Part shown: one piece after another, positions 1 through 8,317 of the stretch
How the letters are laid out: each line of letters begins with the position of its first letter
Numbering within the stretch: position 1 is the stretch's first letter
Source of the DNA: Pelagibacteraceae bacterium
GTDB lineage: Bacteria > Pseudomonadota > Alphaproteobacteria > HIMB59 > GCA-002718135
Reading direction: 5' to 3'
Assembly (NCBI GenBank): GCA_017639935.1
Contig: JAGFWP010000047.1
Location: forward strand, 1 to 42,110
DNA length: 42,110 nucleotides
Translations under genes and position numbers: made by a program
Notes under the pieces: model-generated
Told to the model about the DNA's origin: nothing
The model's input: only the letters and a program-made list of their open reading frames with translations
Database searches by the model: none

Positions 1-44
1 GTGTAAAGAATTGAATAACGTTAATAAAATAATATTATGAATTA

Positions 45-767
45 TTATTTCATATTTTTGATGATTAAATTTTTAAATTCTTCAACGGCAACGGTTGCTG
101 GTTTGTGAATGGCTAAATCAAACTGGTCTTGATTGCGACAAGGCTCTAAATTCAATTCAACAGTTGGTTTTTTCATTTCTTTGAACATGGAGACGAAACC
201 GGCAGCCGGATAGACTTCACCCGAGGTTCCAATTGAGACAAAGAGGGCGGATTGTTCCGCTTTTTGATGAATTTCATCCATTTGAAAGGGCATTTCCCCG
301 AACCAGCAGATATGAGGGCGCATCTGGGAGCCGCATTCATGGCACTTATGCGTTTCATTCAAATCAGTGATCCAATGATGGATATGCGAGTCATTACTGA
401 TGCAACGCACTTTGTTCAATTCCCCATGCATATAGATTATTGATGAACTTCCAGCAAGTTCATGCAGATTATCAATATTCTGTGTTATTATATTGATATT
501 TAGAGTTTTTTCTAATTCTGAAAGGATAATATGCGCCCTATTTGGCTTTATTCCGCTATTTAACTCTTTTCGCCGTTTATTGTAAAATTCGTAGACTAGG
601 GAAGGATTCCGGTAGAATGCTTCTGATGTGGCAACATCTTCCACACGATGGTTGTTCCACAAGCCATCCTGATCCCTGAATGTCTGAATTCCGGATTCTT
701 TTGAAATGCCGGCACCTGTTAGCACGAATATCTCCGAACTGGCTGTTAACTGCTTAAAATGTTCCAT
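45..767 (-). CDS. cobB: NAD-dependent protein deacylase, sirtuin (CobB type)
   Basis: This is a class III (SIRT5/CobB-like) sirtuin of 240 aa, expected to remove acetyl or succinyl groups from lysines in the cytoplasm using NAD+. Visible motifs are the NAD-binding GAGISKESGIQTFR (residues 18-31), TQNID (95-99), catalytic His114 in YMHGEL, and the zinc pair CHEC (142-145). The partner cysteine pair is reduced to Cys122, as I recall for E. coli CobB, which the protein resembles along its whole length. Tyr62 and Arg65 (FYNKRR) are the residues that mark desuccinylases. The gene is visibly richer in G+C than the rest of the window and is not coupled to a neighbour. It lies divergent from a recombinase gene, so horizontal acquisition is plausible. 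No strong ribosome-binding site precedes the ATG. Confidence 0.93.
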   Translation of the reverse strand: MEHFKQLTASSEIFVLTGAGISKESGIQTFRDQDGLWNNHRVEDVATSEAFYRNPSLVYEFYNKRRKELNSGIKPNRAHIILSELEKTLNINIITQNIDNLHELAGSSSIIYMHGELNKVRCISNDSHIHHWITDLNETHKCHECGSQMRPHICWFGEMPFQMDEIHQKAEQSALFVSIGTSGEVYPAAGFVSMFKEMKKPTVELNLEPCRNQDQFDLAIHKPATVAVEEFKNLIIKNMK

Positions 768-896
768 TTTAGCTACTATATACAGTAGATCATTACACGT
801 GAAAATCTATATCTAGAATTAACTATAATAAACTATCTACGAAATATATTATAAACAGCTGATATATAACACTATTGACATTTGTATTTACTTAAT

Positions 897-935
897 ATAT
901 TAGGTTTGATATGGGAGAGATATCGAACCTAATAT
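897..935. repeat. Near-perfect 16-bp inverted repeat with 7-bp centre at recombinase start
   Basis: Left arm ATATTAGGTTTGATAT (897-912) and right arm ATATCGAACCTAATAT (920-935) are complementary at 15 of 16 positions, and the mismatch is a G-T wobble in RNA. The spacer is GGGAGAG. The right arm overlaps the ATG (934) of the tyrosine recombinase. Arms of this length around a 7-bp centre match the general layout of a tyrosine-recombinase core site, but could also be an operator or an mRNA hairpin. The purine-rich centre ends 14 nt before the ATG, which is far for a ribosome-binding site. No second copy was found in the window. Confidence 0.75.
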
Positions 936-1905
936 GAATAAAGATCCATATAGCTTTAAATTACAAGATTATATACATAAAGAAAATCCTTATAATACAT
1001 TAAGGGCGTACAAAAGTGATTGGATAGATTTTGAAAAATACTGCAAATTTAATAATTATAACGCATTACCTTCAACTCATGAGACTATTGCTAACTATCT
1101 AATTTACTGTGCTGAAGAAAGATCAATAAAGTTAAAAACTGCAACAATTATAAGACGATACTCAGCAATAGCTAGAAAACACAGGGATAATAAGTACCCT
1201 ATTGATCGAAAGTTATATATCGAGGGAGTTTTAGAAGCAATTGCAAGAAAAAAAGGAAATTCCAATATTTCTGCCAAAGCATTACTTGATACGGATATTA
1301 AAAAAATTATAGATAAAATAGATGAAGATAAAGATGAAGGATCAAGGATCAGGAATATTCGAGATAGAACTTTAATCTTATTTGGCTTTTTTGGAGCTTT
1401 CAGAAGATCTGAAATTAGTTCAATCAACATAGAAAATGTTGAAGAATTAATTCTTGGACTTCAAGTAAGATTAGTAAAATCAAAAACAGATCAGTTTGGT
1501 ATAGGTAGAAATATTGCTATCCCCTACTCTAAAAATACTAAGTATTGCGCAGTTAATTCTTATAAACTTTGGAATGAAGAATTGAAAAAATTTAATATCA
1601 AAGATGGTCCTCTATTTAGAAAAATTAACAAGTCTAATAATGTTGAAATTGGACAATTAAATAGAATGTCACCTCACCGTATTTCATTAATAATTAAAAA
1701 AAGAGCGACCAATGCTGGTTTGAAAAACCCTAAAATATCCGGTCATTCTTTAAGAAGTGGATTTGCAACTTCTGCAGCATTCGCAGGGGCTGAAGAAAGG
1801 GATATTATGCGAACAACTGGGCATAAATCTGAAAGAATGGTGAGAAAATATATTCAGGAAGCAGACTTATTCAAGAATAATGCTGCCAAAAAAATTAATT
1901 TATAA
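934..1905 (+). CDS. Tyrosine recombinase / phage-type integrase
   Basis: A 323-aa site-specific recombinase. Residues 1-105 look like the SAM-like core-binding domain. The catalytic domain follows, with Arg157 (GAFRRSE), a Lys near 182-184 (VKSKTD), the H-x-x-R box His271/Arg274 (SGHSLRSGF), His297 (TTGHKSE) and nucleophile Tyr306 (VRKYIQEA). All residues of the R-K-H-R-H-Y set are present, so the enzyme looks intact. It is followed 13 nt later by an HNH-type gene on the same strand, and its start lies in a strong inverted repeat. Composition is AT-rich like the host, unlike the sirtuin gene upstream. No excisionase, replication or structural phage gene is nearby, so this looks like a minimal element or a remnant. 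It is not XerC/XerD-like enough for me to call it a housekeeping dimer resolvase. Confidence 0.9.
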   Translation: MNKDPYSFKLQDYIHKENPYNTLRAYKSDWIDFEKYCKFNNYNALPSTHETIANYLIYCAEERSIKLKTATIIRRYSAIARKHRDNKYPIDRKLYIEGVLEAIARKKGNSNISAKALLDTDIKKIIDKIDEDKDEGSRIRNIRDRTLILFGFFGAFRRSEISSINIENVEELILGLQVRLVKSKTDQFGIGRNIAIPYSKNTKYCAVNSYKLWNEELKKFNIKDGPLFRKINKSNNVEIGQLNRMSPHRISLIIKKRATNAGLKNPKISGHSLRSGFATSAAFAGAEERDIMRTTGHKSERMVRKYIQEADLFKNNAAKKINL

Positions 1906-1918
1906 AGTCTAAAGGTTA

Positions 1919-2533
1919 ATGAATCTAAAAAATATTCTAATTACAAATAAAGAATTGGGATTACAAAAAAATCATGAAATTTCTTTAATTAAAAGTGGTA
2001 AAAAAAAATATATCGGCGTTATTAACCCATTAAAACCCCTTTCAAGAAAGAATAAACTAAAACCTACTGAATATAGAGTATGCTGGGAATGCTTAGAAAT
2101 TTTGCATTTTTCAAAATTTGGTCCAAGATCTAAGGGGTGGCCAGATTTAAACGGAAATAGACATAAACCTCATTGTCTTCATTGTGATGGTGTTTTACAA
2201 AAAAGAAGACATGAGGCTATACCGCATCATAGATTATATTTATTAGCACAAAGAAGAGCTAAAAGGGATAAACTACCATTTGACTTAACTTCTGATTATA
2301 TAAAATCTATATGGCCAAAAGATAACAAGTGCCCAATATTAGGTACAACATTTAAATTTGGAATAAAAAACAAACATGAATTAGCGACGATTGATAAAAT
2401 GAATCCAAAAAAAGGCTATGTAAAAGGAAATGTAGTAATAATTAGCTTTAGAGCTAATCAGTTAAAAAGCGATATTGAAGATATTGAAATATTTAATAAA
2501 TTATATCAATTTTATAAAAAATATAAGGATTAG
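1919..2533 (+). CDS. HNH-type endonuclease-like zinc protein
   Basis: A 204-aa basic protein. Two Cys pairs (CWEC near residue 56 and CLHC near 90) suggest a treble-clef or zinc-ribbon module. The C-terminal third carries a KCPILG motif, then a stretch around residues 158-182 reading TIDKMNPKKGYVKGNV and RANQLKSD. The pattern I recall for phage and mobile-element HNH/endonuclease VII-like proteins is 'D-[RK]-x-[DN]-P-x-K-G-Y-x-x-G-N-V...R-A-N-x-x-K'. It likely cuts or nicks DNA. The gene starts 13 nt after the recombinase and stops 5 nt before the next start, so all three are probably co-transcribed. The pairing with the recombinase suggests a mobile element. The exact metal ligands and substrate cannot be read from sequence. 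Confidence 0.65.
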   Translation: MNLKNILITNKELGLQKNHEISLIKSGKKKYIGVINPLKPLSRKNKLKPTEYRVCWECLEILHFSKFGPRSKGWPDLNGNRHKPHCLHCDGVLQKRRHEAIPHHRLYLLAQRRAKRDKLPFDLTSDYIKSIWPKDNKCPILGTTFKFGIKNKHELATIDKMNPKKGYVKGNVVIISFRANQLKSDIEDIEIFNKLYQFYKKYKD

Positions 2534-2538
2534 TTAAT

Positions 2539-3027
2539 TTGGATAACCTCTTAGAAAAAAAAACTGTCAGAACTGTTATTGATTATCTGCAAAACTTTGA
2601 TCCAAATTTATCTCTTATTCCTTTAGACACGACAGCAAGAACGGCAAAAGATGCAGCTCAGTCTCTTAATGTAGAAGTTGGAGCGATTGTAAAAAGTTTA
2701 GTTTTTAAGCCTTCAAATAAAAACCTGTATTACTTGTGTTTGGTATCTGGTGATAAATTTGTGTCCCTTAAAAAATTATCATTAAATATTAATGAAGATG
2801 TTGAAAAAGCATCTGCAAATGAAGTAAAAAGTCAGACAGGTTATTCCATCGGTGGTGTTCCACCTGTTGCTCATATAACCACTCCTGCTCAAATATTTAT
2901 AGATTTAAATCTAAAGCGTTTTGAAAAAATTTATGCCGCAGCAGGACATCCATATGTTGTCTTCGGCATTACTTTTGAACAAATTTGTCAAATCACTAAC
3001 GGTAACATTATTGATTTTGTTGAATAA
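2539..3027 (+). CDS. YbaK/EbsC-family aminoacyl-tRNA deacylase
   Basis: A 162-aa single-domain protein of the YbaK/ProX superfamily, which hydrolyses mischarged tRNAs such as Cys-tRNA(Pro). The family pattern is visible in TARTAKDAAQSL near residue 32, GAIVKSLVFK with the conserved lysine near 55, and SIGGVPP near residue 100. The start is TTG, chosen because AAGGA (2525-2529) sits about 9 nt upstream and no ATG occurs near the conserved N terminus. It follows the HNH gene by 5 nt and converges with the pterin dehydratase gene, overlapping it by 20 bp at the 3' ends. Which YbaK subfamily it belongs to is not certain. Confidence 0.85.
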   Translation: MDNLLEKKTVRTVIDYLQNFDPNLSLIPLDTTARTAKDAAQSLNVEVGAIVKSLVFKPSNKNLYYLCLVSGDKFVSLKKLSLNINEDVEKASANEVKSQTGYSIGGVPPVAHITTPAQIFIDLNLKRFEKIYAAAGHPYVVFGITFEQICQITNGNIIDFVE

Positions 3028-3355
3028 TCTGATCAATTTTTGCTGCTAATATAAAATCATTAATCGACAGACCTTTAATAGCATGAGTATGAATCATTAT
3101 TAAACAATATCCAAATCCAATACTTAAATCGGGATGATGCCCCTCCTCTTCTGCTAATTCACCAACTAAATTTGTAAAATGAAGTGCTTTTTTAAAGTTT
3201 TTAAAACTAAATTTTTTAAATATCATTTCCTTATTATCATTTAACTGCCATTCATTTAATTCTGACAATTTTTTTTGAATATCATCTGAAGAAAGTTTTG
3301 GTGTATTCCCTGAGCAAGGTTCACATTTTAATTGAGTTAACGAAGAATTCTTCAT
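3008..3355 (-). CDS. phhB: Pterin-4a-carbinolamine dehydratase
   Basis: A 115-aa enzyme that dehydrates 4a-hydroxytetrahydropterin, recycling the cofactor of aromatic amino acid hydroxylases. The signature is clear: EEEGHHPDL with His73-His74-Pro75, then an aromatic residue, His89 (or His91) and Asp100. It is the last gene of the long leftward operon. Its ATG overlaps the TGA of the upstream lactonase gene (ATGA), so translation is likely coupled. No phenylalanine hydroxylase lies in the window, so the partner enzyme is elsewhere, or the protein serves another pterin pathway. Confidence 0.92.
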   Translation of the reverse strand: MKNSSLTQLKCEPCSGNTPKLSSDDIQKKLSELNEWQLNDNKEMIFKKFSFKNFKKALHFTNLVGELAEEEGHHPDLSIGFGYCLIMIHTHAIKGLSINDFILAAKIDQIIQQNQ

Positions 3356-4290
3356 TTAATATATTTTGCACCTATTTGATTTAATTCCATCGAATAAAGA
3401 GAGCTTGTCGCTGTTACATATAAAATATTACCCTCTTTTCCACCAAATTCTAAATTTGACACCAATTCTGGAACTAAAATTTGACCAATAATTTCGCCTT
3501 CGGGATTAAAACATTTTATTCCTTTCCCTGCGCTGGTCCATATATTGCCGTCTTTGTCTGAACGAAAACCGTCCGAAAACCATGGTTTGAAGTCATAAAT
3601 CAGTTTTTTATTAATTAAGTTACCGCCTTCATCTAAATCATAAACATACAAATGCTTAATATCCTCTCCAGTATCAGCGATATATATTTTTTTTTCGTCT
3701 TGTGAGAATGCTATTCCGTTAGGTCTATCCATATCTTCTAGCACTACATCAAGCTTTTTCGAAATTGGATTATATCTGAATACATAACATCCCCCGTATT
3801 TTTGTTCGCCGGGATAACCCTCATAATCTGATAAAATTCCATAAGGGGGATCAGTGAACCAAATAGTGCCATCTTTTTTTACGACAACATCGTTTGGAGA
3901 ATTAAGTTTCTTCCCTTGGTATGAATTCACTAAAGTTGTGGTGTTAACATAATCCTTTGTTCTATATATGCATCGCCCCCCGTGAGAACATGAAATTAAA
4001 TTTTCTTCAATATCTAGCGTGTTTCCATTGCAAAAATTTGAGGGATTGCGAAATTCAGAAACTTTATTATTAATTAATTTTAACATTCTATTATTGGGGA
4101 TATCGCTCCAAACCAGCATATCTTTATGAGGTACGTAGCATGGCCCCTCCCCCCATAACATTTCATCATACAATTTAGTAAATGTTCTTGTTTTCAAGTA
4201 ACTTTCAAATTGAGAGGTATTGTCAATGTGATCCATTGGAACATCTTTTAATTTTTTTACTGTAGGGCTAAAATCTTTCTTTTGAATCAT
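3352..4290 (-). CDS. SMP-30/gluconolactonase-family lactonase
   Basis: A 312-aa six-bladed beta-propeller of the SMP-30/gluconolactonase/LRE family, which opens sugar lactones with a divalent metal. Expected metal ligands are present: Glu48 (WGEGP), Asn133 (LNSPND), Asn191 (DRPNGIAF) and Asp240 (FSDGF). There is no signal peptide, so it acts in the cytoplasm. It lies 14 nt after a 3-hydroxyisobutyrate-dehydrogenase-like gene and overlaps phhB by 4 bp. The lactonase plus dehydrogenase pairing suggests sugar-acid metabolism, but the substrate is not determined by the sequence. Confidence 0.88.
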   Translation of the reverse strand: MIQKKDFSPTVKKLKDVPMDHIDNTSQFESYLKTRTFTKLYDEMLWGEGPCYVPHKDMLVWSDIPNNRMLKLINNKVSEFRNPSNFCNGNTLDIEENLISCSHGGRCIYRTKDYVNTTTLVNSYQGKKLNSPNDVVVKKDGTIWFTDPPYGILSDYEGYPGEQKYGGCYVFRYNPISKKLDVVLEDMDRPNGIAFSQDEKKIYIADTGEDIKHLYVYDLDEGGNLINKKLIYDFKPWFSDGFRSDKDGNIWTSAGKGIKCFNPEGEIIGQILVPELVSNLEFGGKEGNILYVTATSSLYSMELNQIGAKYIK

Positions 4291-4304
4291 CAGATAATTT
4301 TATT

Positions 4305-5261
4305 TTAGGGTTTAATTTCAATTCCTTTTTTTTTCTGTTCTTTGTCAAGAAGTCGTGATGGAAAACCTTCTGTGCGTAGATCTGTGTTACATTTTTCTTC
4401 TAAAAGTTTTACTATGCTTGTACTTAATGCACGATCTCCATATTTTTTTCTACCTTCATTAAATATTTTAACCATAAGTGGACTGACTTCTGCAGGAATG
4501 TTTAAATTATTGGTTAATTGGTCAAATAATCCAACATCTTTGCACACCAAGTCCATGGTAAATCCAATATCAAATGAACCATTTAAGATTAATTGTGATT
4601 CAGTCTCGTGAACAAAACTGTTACCTGAGCTGATTTTAATCCCTTGATAAGCTTTTTTTAAATCAATACCGTATTTTTTACATACCATTAATGCCTCACC
4701 TATGGATAATAAATTTATAGAAGCTAAATAATTAGTTACTACTTTAAGTGTAGAGGCGTTTCCTAGTTTGCCACAATATAAAACTTCAAAACCGATCTCA
4801 GATAAAATTGGAAACGCTCGATTAAAATTCTCTCTTTTACCCGCAGTCAAAACACTTATGTTGCCACTTTCTGCCTTGTGTTGACCTCCTGTTACAGGTG
4901 CCTCTAAAACGTTTGCGCCCTTTAATTCAATTAATTTTGATAATCTAATCATTTCTTTTTCATCTGTAGTGCTCATTTCAATCCACAAATGTTTTTTATT
5001 AATATAATCGATCATACCTGATTCACCTTCGACAACTTCAGTAACTGCTTGTGGTGAAGGTAGACAGGTAATTATTAAAGAAGTGTTATCAATTATGTCT
5101 TTTACGCTGTTTTTCCATATAGCGCCTTTGTTAACTAATTCATTAGATGTATTTTCATCTAGATCATAAATAAATAAATTGTAGCCTGCATAAAGAATAT
5201 TGCTGGCTAACTTTGAACCAACATTTCCAAGACCAATAAAACCAATGTTGTGATCAATCAT
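4305..5261 (-). CDS. 3-hydroxyisobutyrate dehydrogenase-family NAD(P)-dependent oxidoreductase
   Basis: A 318-aa beta-hydroxyacid dehydrogenase. The N-terminal Rossmann motif GFIGLGNVG (residues 7-15) is followed by an acidic IYDLDE strand end near residue 31, which favours NAD. The substrate-binding APVTGG (121-126) and the catalytic lysine Lys173 in STLKVVTN are present. Likely substrates are small 3-hydroxyacids such as 3-hydroxyisobutyrate, tartronate semialdehyde or a related sugar acid. Its ATG overlaps the TGA of the upstream MBL gene. The ending IEIKP is slightly longer than in common relatives. Annotation beyond family level is not supported. Confidence 0.87.
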   Translation of the reverse strand: MIDHNIGFIGLGNVGSKLASNILYAGYNLFIYDLDENTSNELVNKGAIWKNSVKDIIDNTSLIITCLPSPQAVTEVVEGESGMIDYINKKHLWIEMSTTDEKEMIRLSKLIELKGANVLEAPVTGGQHKAESGNISVLTAGKRENFNRAFPILSEIGFEVLYCGKLGNASTLKVVTNYLASINLLSIGEALMVCKKYGIDLKKAYQGIKISSGNSFVHETESQLILNGSFDIGFTMDLVCKDVGLFDQLTNNLNIPAEVSPLMVKIFNEGRKKYGDRALSTSIVKLLEEKCNTDLRTEGFPSRLLDKEQKKKGIEIKP

Positions 5262-6010
5262 ATGGAAATTTCTAAACCATCATATCCAGGAATGACATTT
5301 TGCGGACACAGATTTAATAATTCCTTTTCATCAATAAGAGCTGTCATATGTGTAAAAATTGTTTTTTTAGGTTTTAAATAATTAACAAATTCCATAATTT
5401 CATCAAAACCAGCGTGTGATGGATGTGGATCCCAACGAAGCAATCCAACAACCCAAAGATCTAAATTTTTTAATTTGTCAATGTCATTTTTGTAGAATTT
5501 TTTAATATCAGTAGAGTATGCAAAATTACCAAAGCGGTATGTTAAGGCATCAATAGAGCCATGATTATGTTTGAACGACACAATTTTAATATTGTTTATT
5601 TGAAATTCATTTTGTACAGTATTTAATTCCATAAAAGGTCTGTAATCTTTATCACCTTTAAAAATATATTTATAACAACTTAAAATTTCTTTTTGCATTT
5701 CAATAGGCGCAAAAGCAGGTATAATTTTGTCATTAATTAATGATATGGCACGCATATCTGGAAGACCGGATGTATGGTCAGAGTGTCCGTGCGTAAACAA
5801 GACAGAATTTATTTGAGTGCATTTAGCATCATAAAGTTGCTGTCTTAGATCAGGAGAAGTATCAATCAAAATATTATTTCCGTTAACGTTTACAAGAATT
5901 GAAGGTCGTGTTCGAAAATTACGCCGATTATTAATGTCTATTTTACCATTTCGTTGCCAAGCTAAAGGACTGCCAAAACTTCCCCCCGACCCCAATATTC
6001 TGATTTTCAT
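5258..6010 (-). CDS. MBL-fold metallohydrolase (PhnP-like)
   Basis: A 250-aa metallo-beta-lactamase-fold hydrolase. It has THGHSDH (His74, His76, Asp78, His79), a later histidine in FKHNHG near residue 155, the bridging aspartate in YSTD near 168, and His in FTHMT near 221. The N-terminal ILGSGGSFGSP and RTRPSILV are typical of the PhnP/phosphodiesterase branch, often placed after tatD in alphaproteobacteria. It probably cleaves a cyclic phosphodiester. No other phn gene is nearby, so a role in phosphonate use is not supported. Its start shares one base with the TAA of tatD. Confidence 0.88.
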   Translation of the reverse strand: MKIRILGSGGSFGSPLAWQRNGKIDINNRRNFRTRPSILVNVNGNNILIDTSPDLRQQLYDAKCTQINSVLFTHGHSDHTSGLPDMRAISLINDKIIPAFAPIEMQKEILSCYKYIFKGDKDYRPFMELNTVQNEFQINNIKIVSFKHNHGSIDALTYRFGNFAYSTDIKKFYKNDIDKLKNLDLWVVGLLRWDPHPSHAGFDEIMEFVNYLKPKKTIFTHMTALIDEKELLNLCPQNVIPGYDGLEISI

Positions 6011-6798
6011 TAAGATATTTCATTATATCTTATTGCTTTAGAAAACAATTTATAAAAATTATTATCAGTGATTTCATTAAATTTTTTTTGAGAAATATTA
6101 AAAAAATTAGAAAGATATTCGCTTATATGTTTGACGTATGAAGGTTCATTCATTTTTCCTCGGAAAGGCACTGGTGCTAGAAACGGACTATCTGTTTCTA
6201 TTAATATTCGCTGAAGTGGAAAATTTCTAATCACTTCACGTAAATCATTTGCATTTTTAAAAGTTATTATGCCGGATAAAGAAATATAAAATTCATTATC
6301 CAAGCAAAAACTTCTTAATTTATTGGATCCTGTGAAACAGTGAAACACTACTTTTAATGGTTTTGATTTTTGATAATTATTTAAAACTTCTATAATTTCT
6401 TTTTCAGAGTTTCGCTGATGAATAATCAATGGTAAATTTGTTTCATAGGAGCTTTCAATATGATTTTCAAAAGATTGGTATTGTTCAGATGTATATTCAG
6501 TTGAACGATAAAAATCCAACCCCGTCTCCCCTATTCCAATTACATATTCATATTCACAATAAAATTTGAGATTAGCAACAGTAGGAACATTAAAAGAATT
6601 CACATTTCCTGGATGAAGTCCATAACTAATAAATAATGATTGGTACTTTTTAATCAATTGATAATGTCTTTCAAATTTTTCAGGATTGGTATTGATAGAT
6701 AAAATTGCCGTTATATTATTTTTCTTTGCTCTTTCAATTATGGATGAAAAATCTTTAGATAAATTGTCAAAATTAAGATGACAATGTGAATCAATCAT
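6010..6798 (-). CDS. tatD: TatD-family metal-dependent hydrolase
   Basis: A 262-aa TIM-barrel hydrolase of the TatD DNase family (3'-5' exonuclease or D-aminoacyl-tRNA deacylase-like activity). All metal motifs are visible: MIDSHCHL (His5, His7), GETGLDFYR (Glu), LIIHQR, FHCFTG and the terminal ETDSPFLAP aspartate. Length matches the family. It overlaps the 3' end of metG by 8 bp and is followed directly by the MBL gene, the common metG-tatD-MBL order in alphaproteobacteria. Confidence 0.93.
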   Translation of the reverse strand: MIDSHCHLNFDNLSKDFSSIIERAKKNNITAILSINTNPEKFERHYQLIKKYQSLFISYGLHPGNVNSFNVPTVANLKFYCEYEYVIGIGETGLDFYRSTEYTSEQYQSFENHIESSYETNLPLIIHQRNSEKEIIEVLNNYQKSKPLKVVFHCFTGSNKLRSFCLDNEFYISLSGIITFKNANDLREVIRNFPLQRILIETDSPFLAPVPFRGKMNEPSYVKHISEYLSNFFNISQKKFNEITDNNFYKLFSKAIRYNEIS

Positions 6799-8317
6799 CG
6801 ATATCTATGCGAGGAAAAACTGGAAACGATTCATTAATTCTATAAGGTTCAGAAAGTGTTGTTTGATAATTGTTTAAAGTAATATCTTTTTTATCAACAT
6901 TAAGTATAGAAAAAACTTTTTCACAGCTCCCAGGCATAACAGGAAATAAAAGTATTGAGGAGCGTCTTATTATTTCAAGGGAAACAAATAATACCGCATT
7001 CATTCTTTCTAAACTTGTTTTTTTTAGTATCCATGGAGCTTGTTTATCAACATAAACATTGGTTTCTGTCAGAAGTTCAAATACCTCTTTTAATGACTTA
7101 TCAATGCTTTGTTCATTCATATATTGCTTATATTTATCAAGTTTATTAATTGAAAATGCTATTAATTTATTATCTTCATCGTTATAATTTACAATGTTAG
7201 AAACAGTTGAGTTACAATTTTTATTAATAAAAGAACATATTCTTTGTACAAGATTTCCAAAATTATTTGATAAATCTGCATTTATTCTTTGTGCTATGGA
7301 TCCTTTTGAAAAGTCGCCATCATTTCCGAAAGGAACTTCTCGAAATAAAAAAAATCTAATTTGATCAAGTCCATAATTTGATACAACTTCATAAGGGTCA
7401 ATAATGTTGCCTAATGATTTTGAAATTTTTTCACCTTCATTTGTCCACCATCCATGGGCAAAAACTCTAGTTGGAGGTTCTAAATCAGCTGCCATTAAAA
7501 ATGCCGGCCAGTAAACGGAATGAAAACGAAGTATGTCTTTTCCCACTACGTGCAAACCTGGCCAATATTTTTTAAAATTTTCATTGTTTGTGTCTGGGTA
7601 ACCGATTGATGTAATATAGTTACATAAAGCATCAATCCAAACGTACATAACGTGTTTATCATTATTCGGAACAGGCACTCCCCATTTAAAAGTTGTTCGA
7701 GAAATTGAAAGATCTTTTAAATCCCCCTTAATAAAACTTAAAACTTCATTAAAACGTGATTGAGGTTTTATGGCATTTGGATTTTTTTCATAAAAATCAA
7801 TTAATTTATCTCGCCATTCTGATAATTTAAAAAAATAACTTTCCTCTTTAATCCACTCAACTTCAGCTCCGCTAGGAGCTATGAATTTATCATTTTTTTT
7901 CGTTAATTCATTTTCAGCGTAAAAAGCTTCATCTCTAACAGAATACCAACCTTCATAATTTGATAAGTAAATTTGGTTATTATCCAATAATTTTTTCCAT
8001 AAAGATTGAGATGCCTTTATATGTCTGTCATCTGTTGTCCTAATAAAGTCACTTATTTCACAATTAAGAAAAGAGACTAGATCTTGGAAATTTTTTGACA
8101 TTTTGTCCACAAATTCCTGAGGTTTTAAAGCGGCTGCATTTGCCGCTTTTTCTACCTTTTGACCATGTTCATCAGTTCCTGTTAAAAAATAAACATCATT
8201 TCCTAATAATTTATTATATCGAGATATTATATCACAGGCTATAGTTGTATAAGCATGACCAATGTGCGGTTTGTCATTCACATAATAAATTGGCGTTGTT
8301 ATATAAAATGCATTCAT
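6791..8317 (-). CDS. metG: Methionine--tRNA ligase
   Basis: A 508-aa class I aminoacyl-tRNA synthetase that charges tRNA-Met. The HIGH motif is PHIGHAY (HIGH at 18-21) and the KMSKS-type motif is KISKS (297-301). The connective region has YEGWYSVRDEAFY (121-133) with no CxxC knuckle, so it is the zinc-less, short MetG type lacking the C-terminal dimer domain of E. coli MetG. It overlaps holB by 4 bp (ATGA) and tatD by 8 bp. Its normal end at a TGA that overlaps the next start also shows that TGA works as stop in this genome. Confidence 0.96.
   Translation of the reverse strand: MNAFYITTPIYYVNDKPHIGHAYTTIACDIISRYNKLLGNDVYFLTGTDEHGQKVEKAANAAALKPQEFVDKMSKNFQDLVSFLNCEISDFIRTTDDRHIKASQSLWKKLLDNNQIYLSNYEGWYSVRDEAFYAENELTKKNDKFIAPSGAEVEWIKEESYFFKLSEWRDKLIDFYEKNPNAIKPQSRFNEVLSFIKGDLKDLSISRTTFKWGVPVPNNDKHVMYVWIDALCNYITSIGYPDTNNENFKKYWPGLHVVGKDILRFHSVYWPAFLMAADLEPPTRVFAHGWWTNEGEKISKSLGNIIDPYEVVSNYGLDQIRFFLFREVPFGNDGDFSKGSIAQRINADLSNNFGNLVQRICSFINKNCNSTVSNIVNYNDEDNKLIAFSINKLDKYKQYMNEQSIDKSLKEVFELLTETNVYVDKQAPWILKKTSLERMNAVLFVSLEIIRRSSILLFPVMPGSCEKVFSILNVDKKDITLNNYQTTLSEPYRINESFPVFPRIDIDD

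Noticed and set aside
1104-1430. Antisense frame inside the recombinase gene
   Set aside because: Lies fully opposite a gene with an intact catalytic set; its hydrophobic composition is a by-product of the sense codons.
45-3027. Prophage
   Set aside because: Only a recombinase and an HNH-type gene are present; no capsid, tail, terminase or lysis genes.
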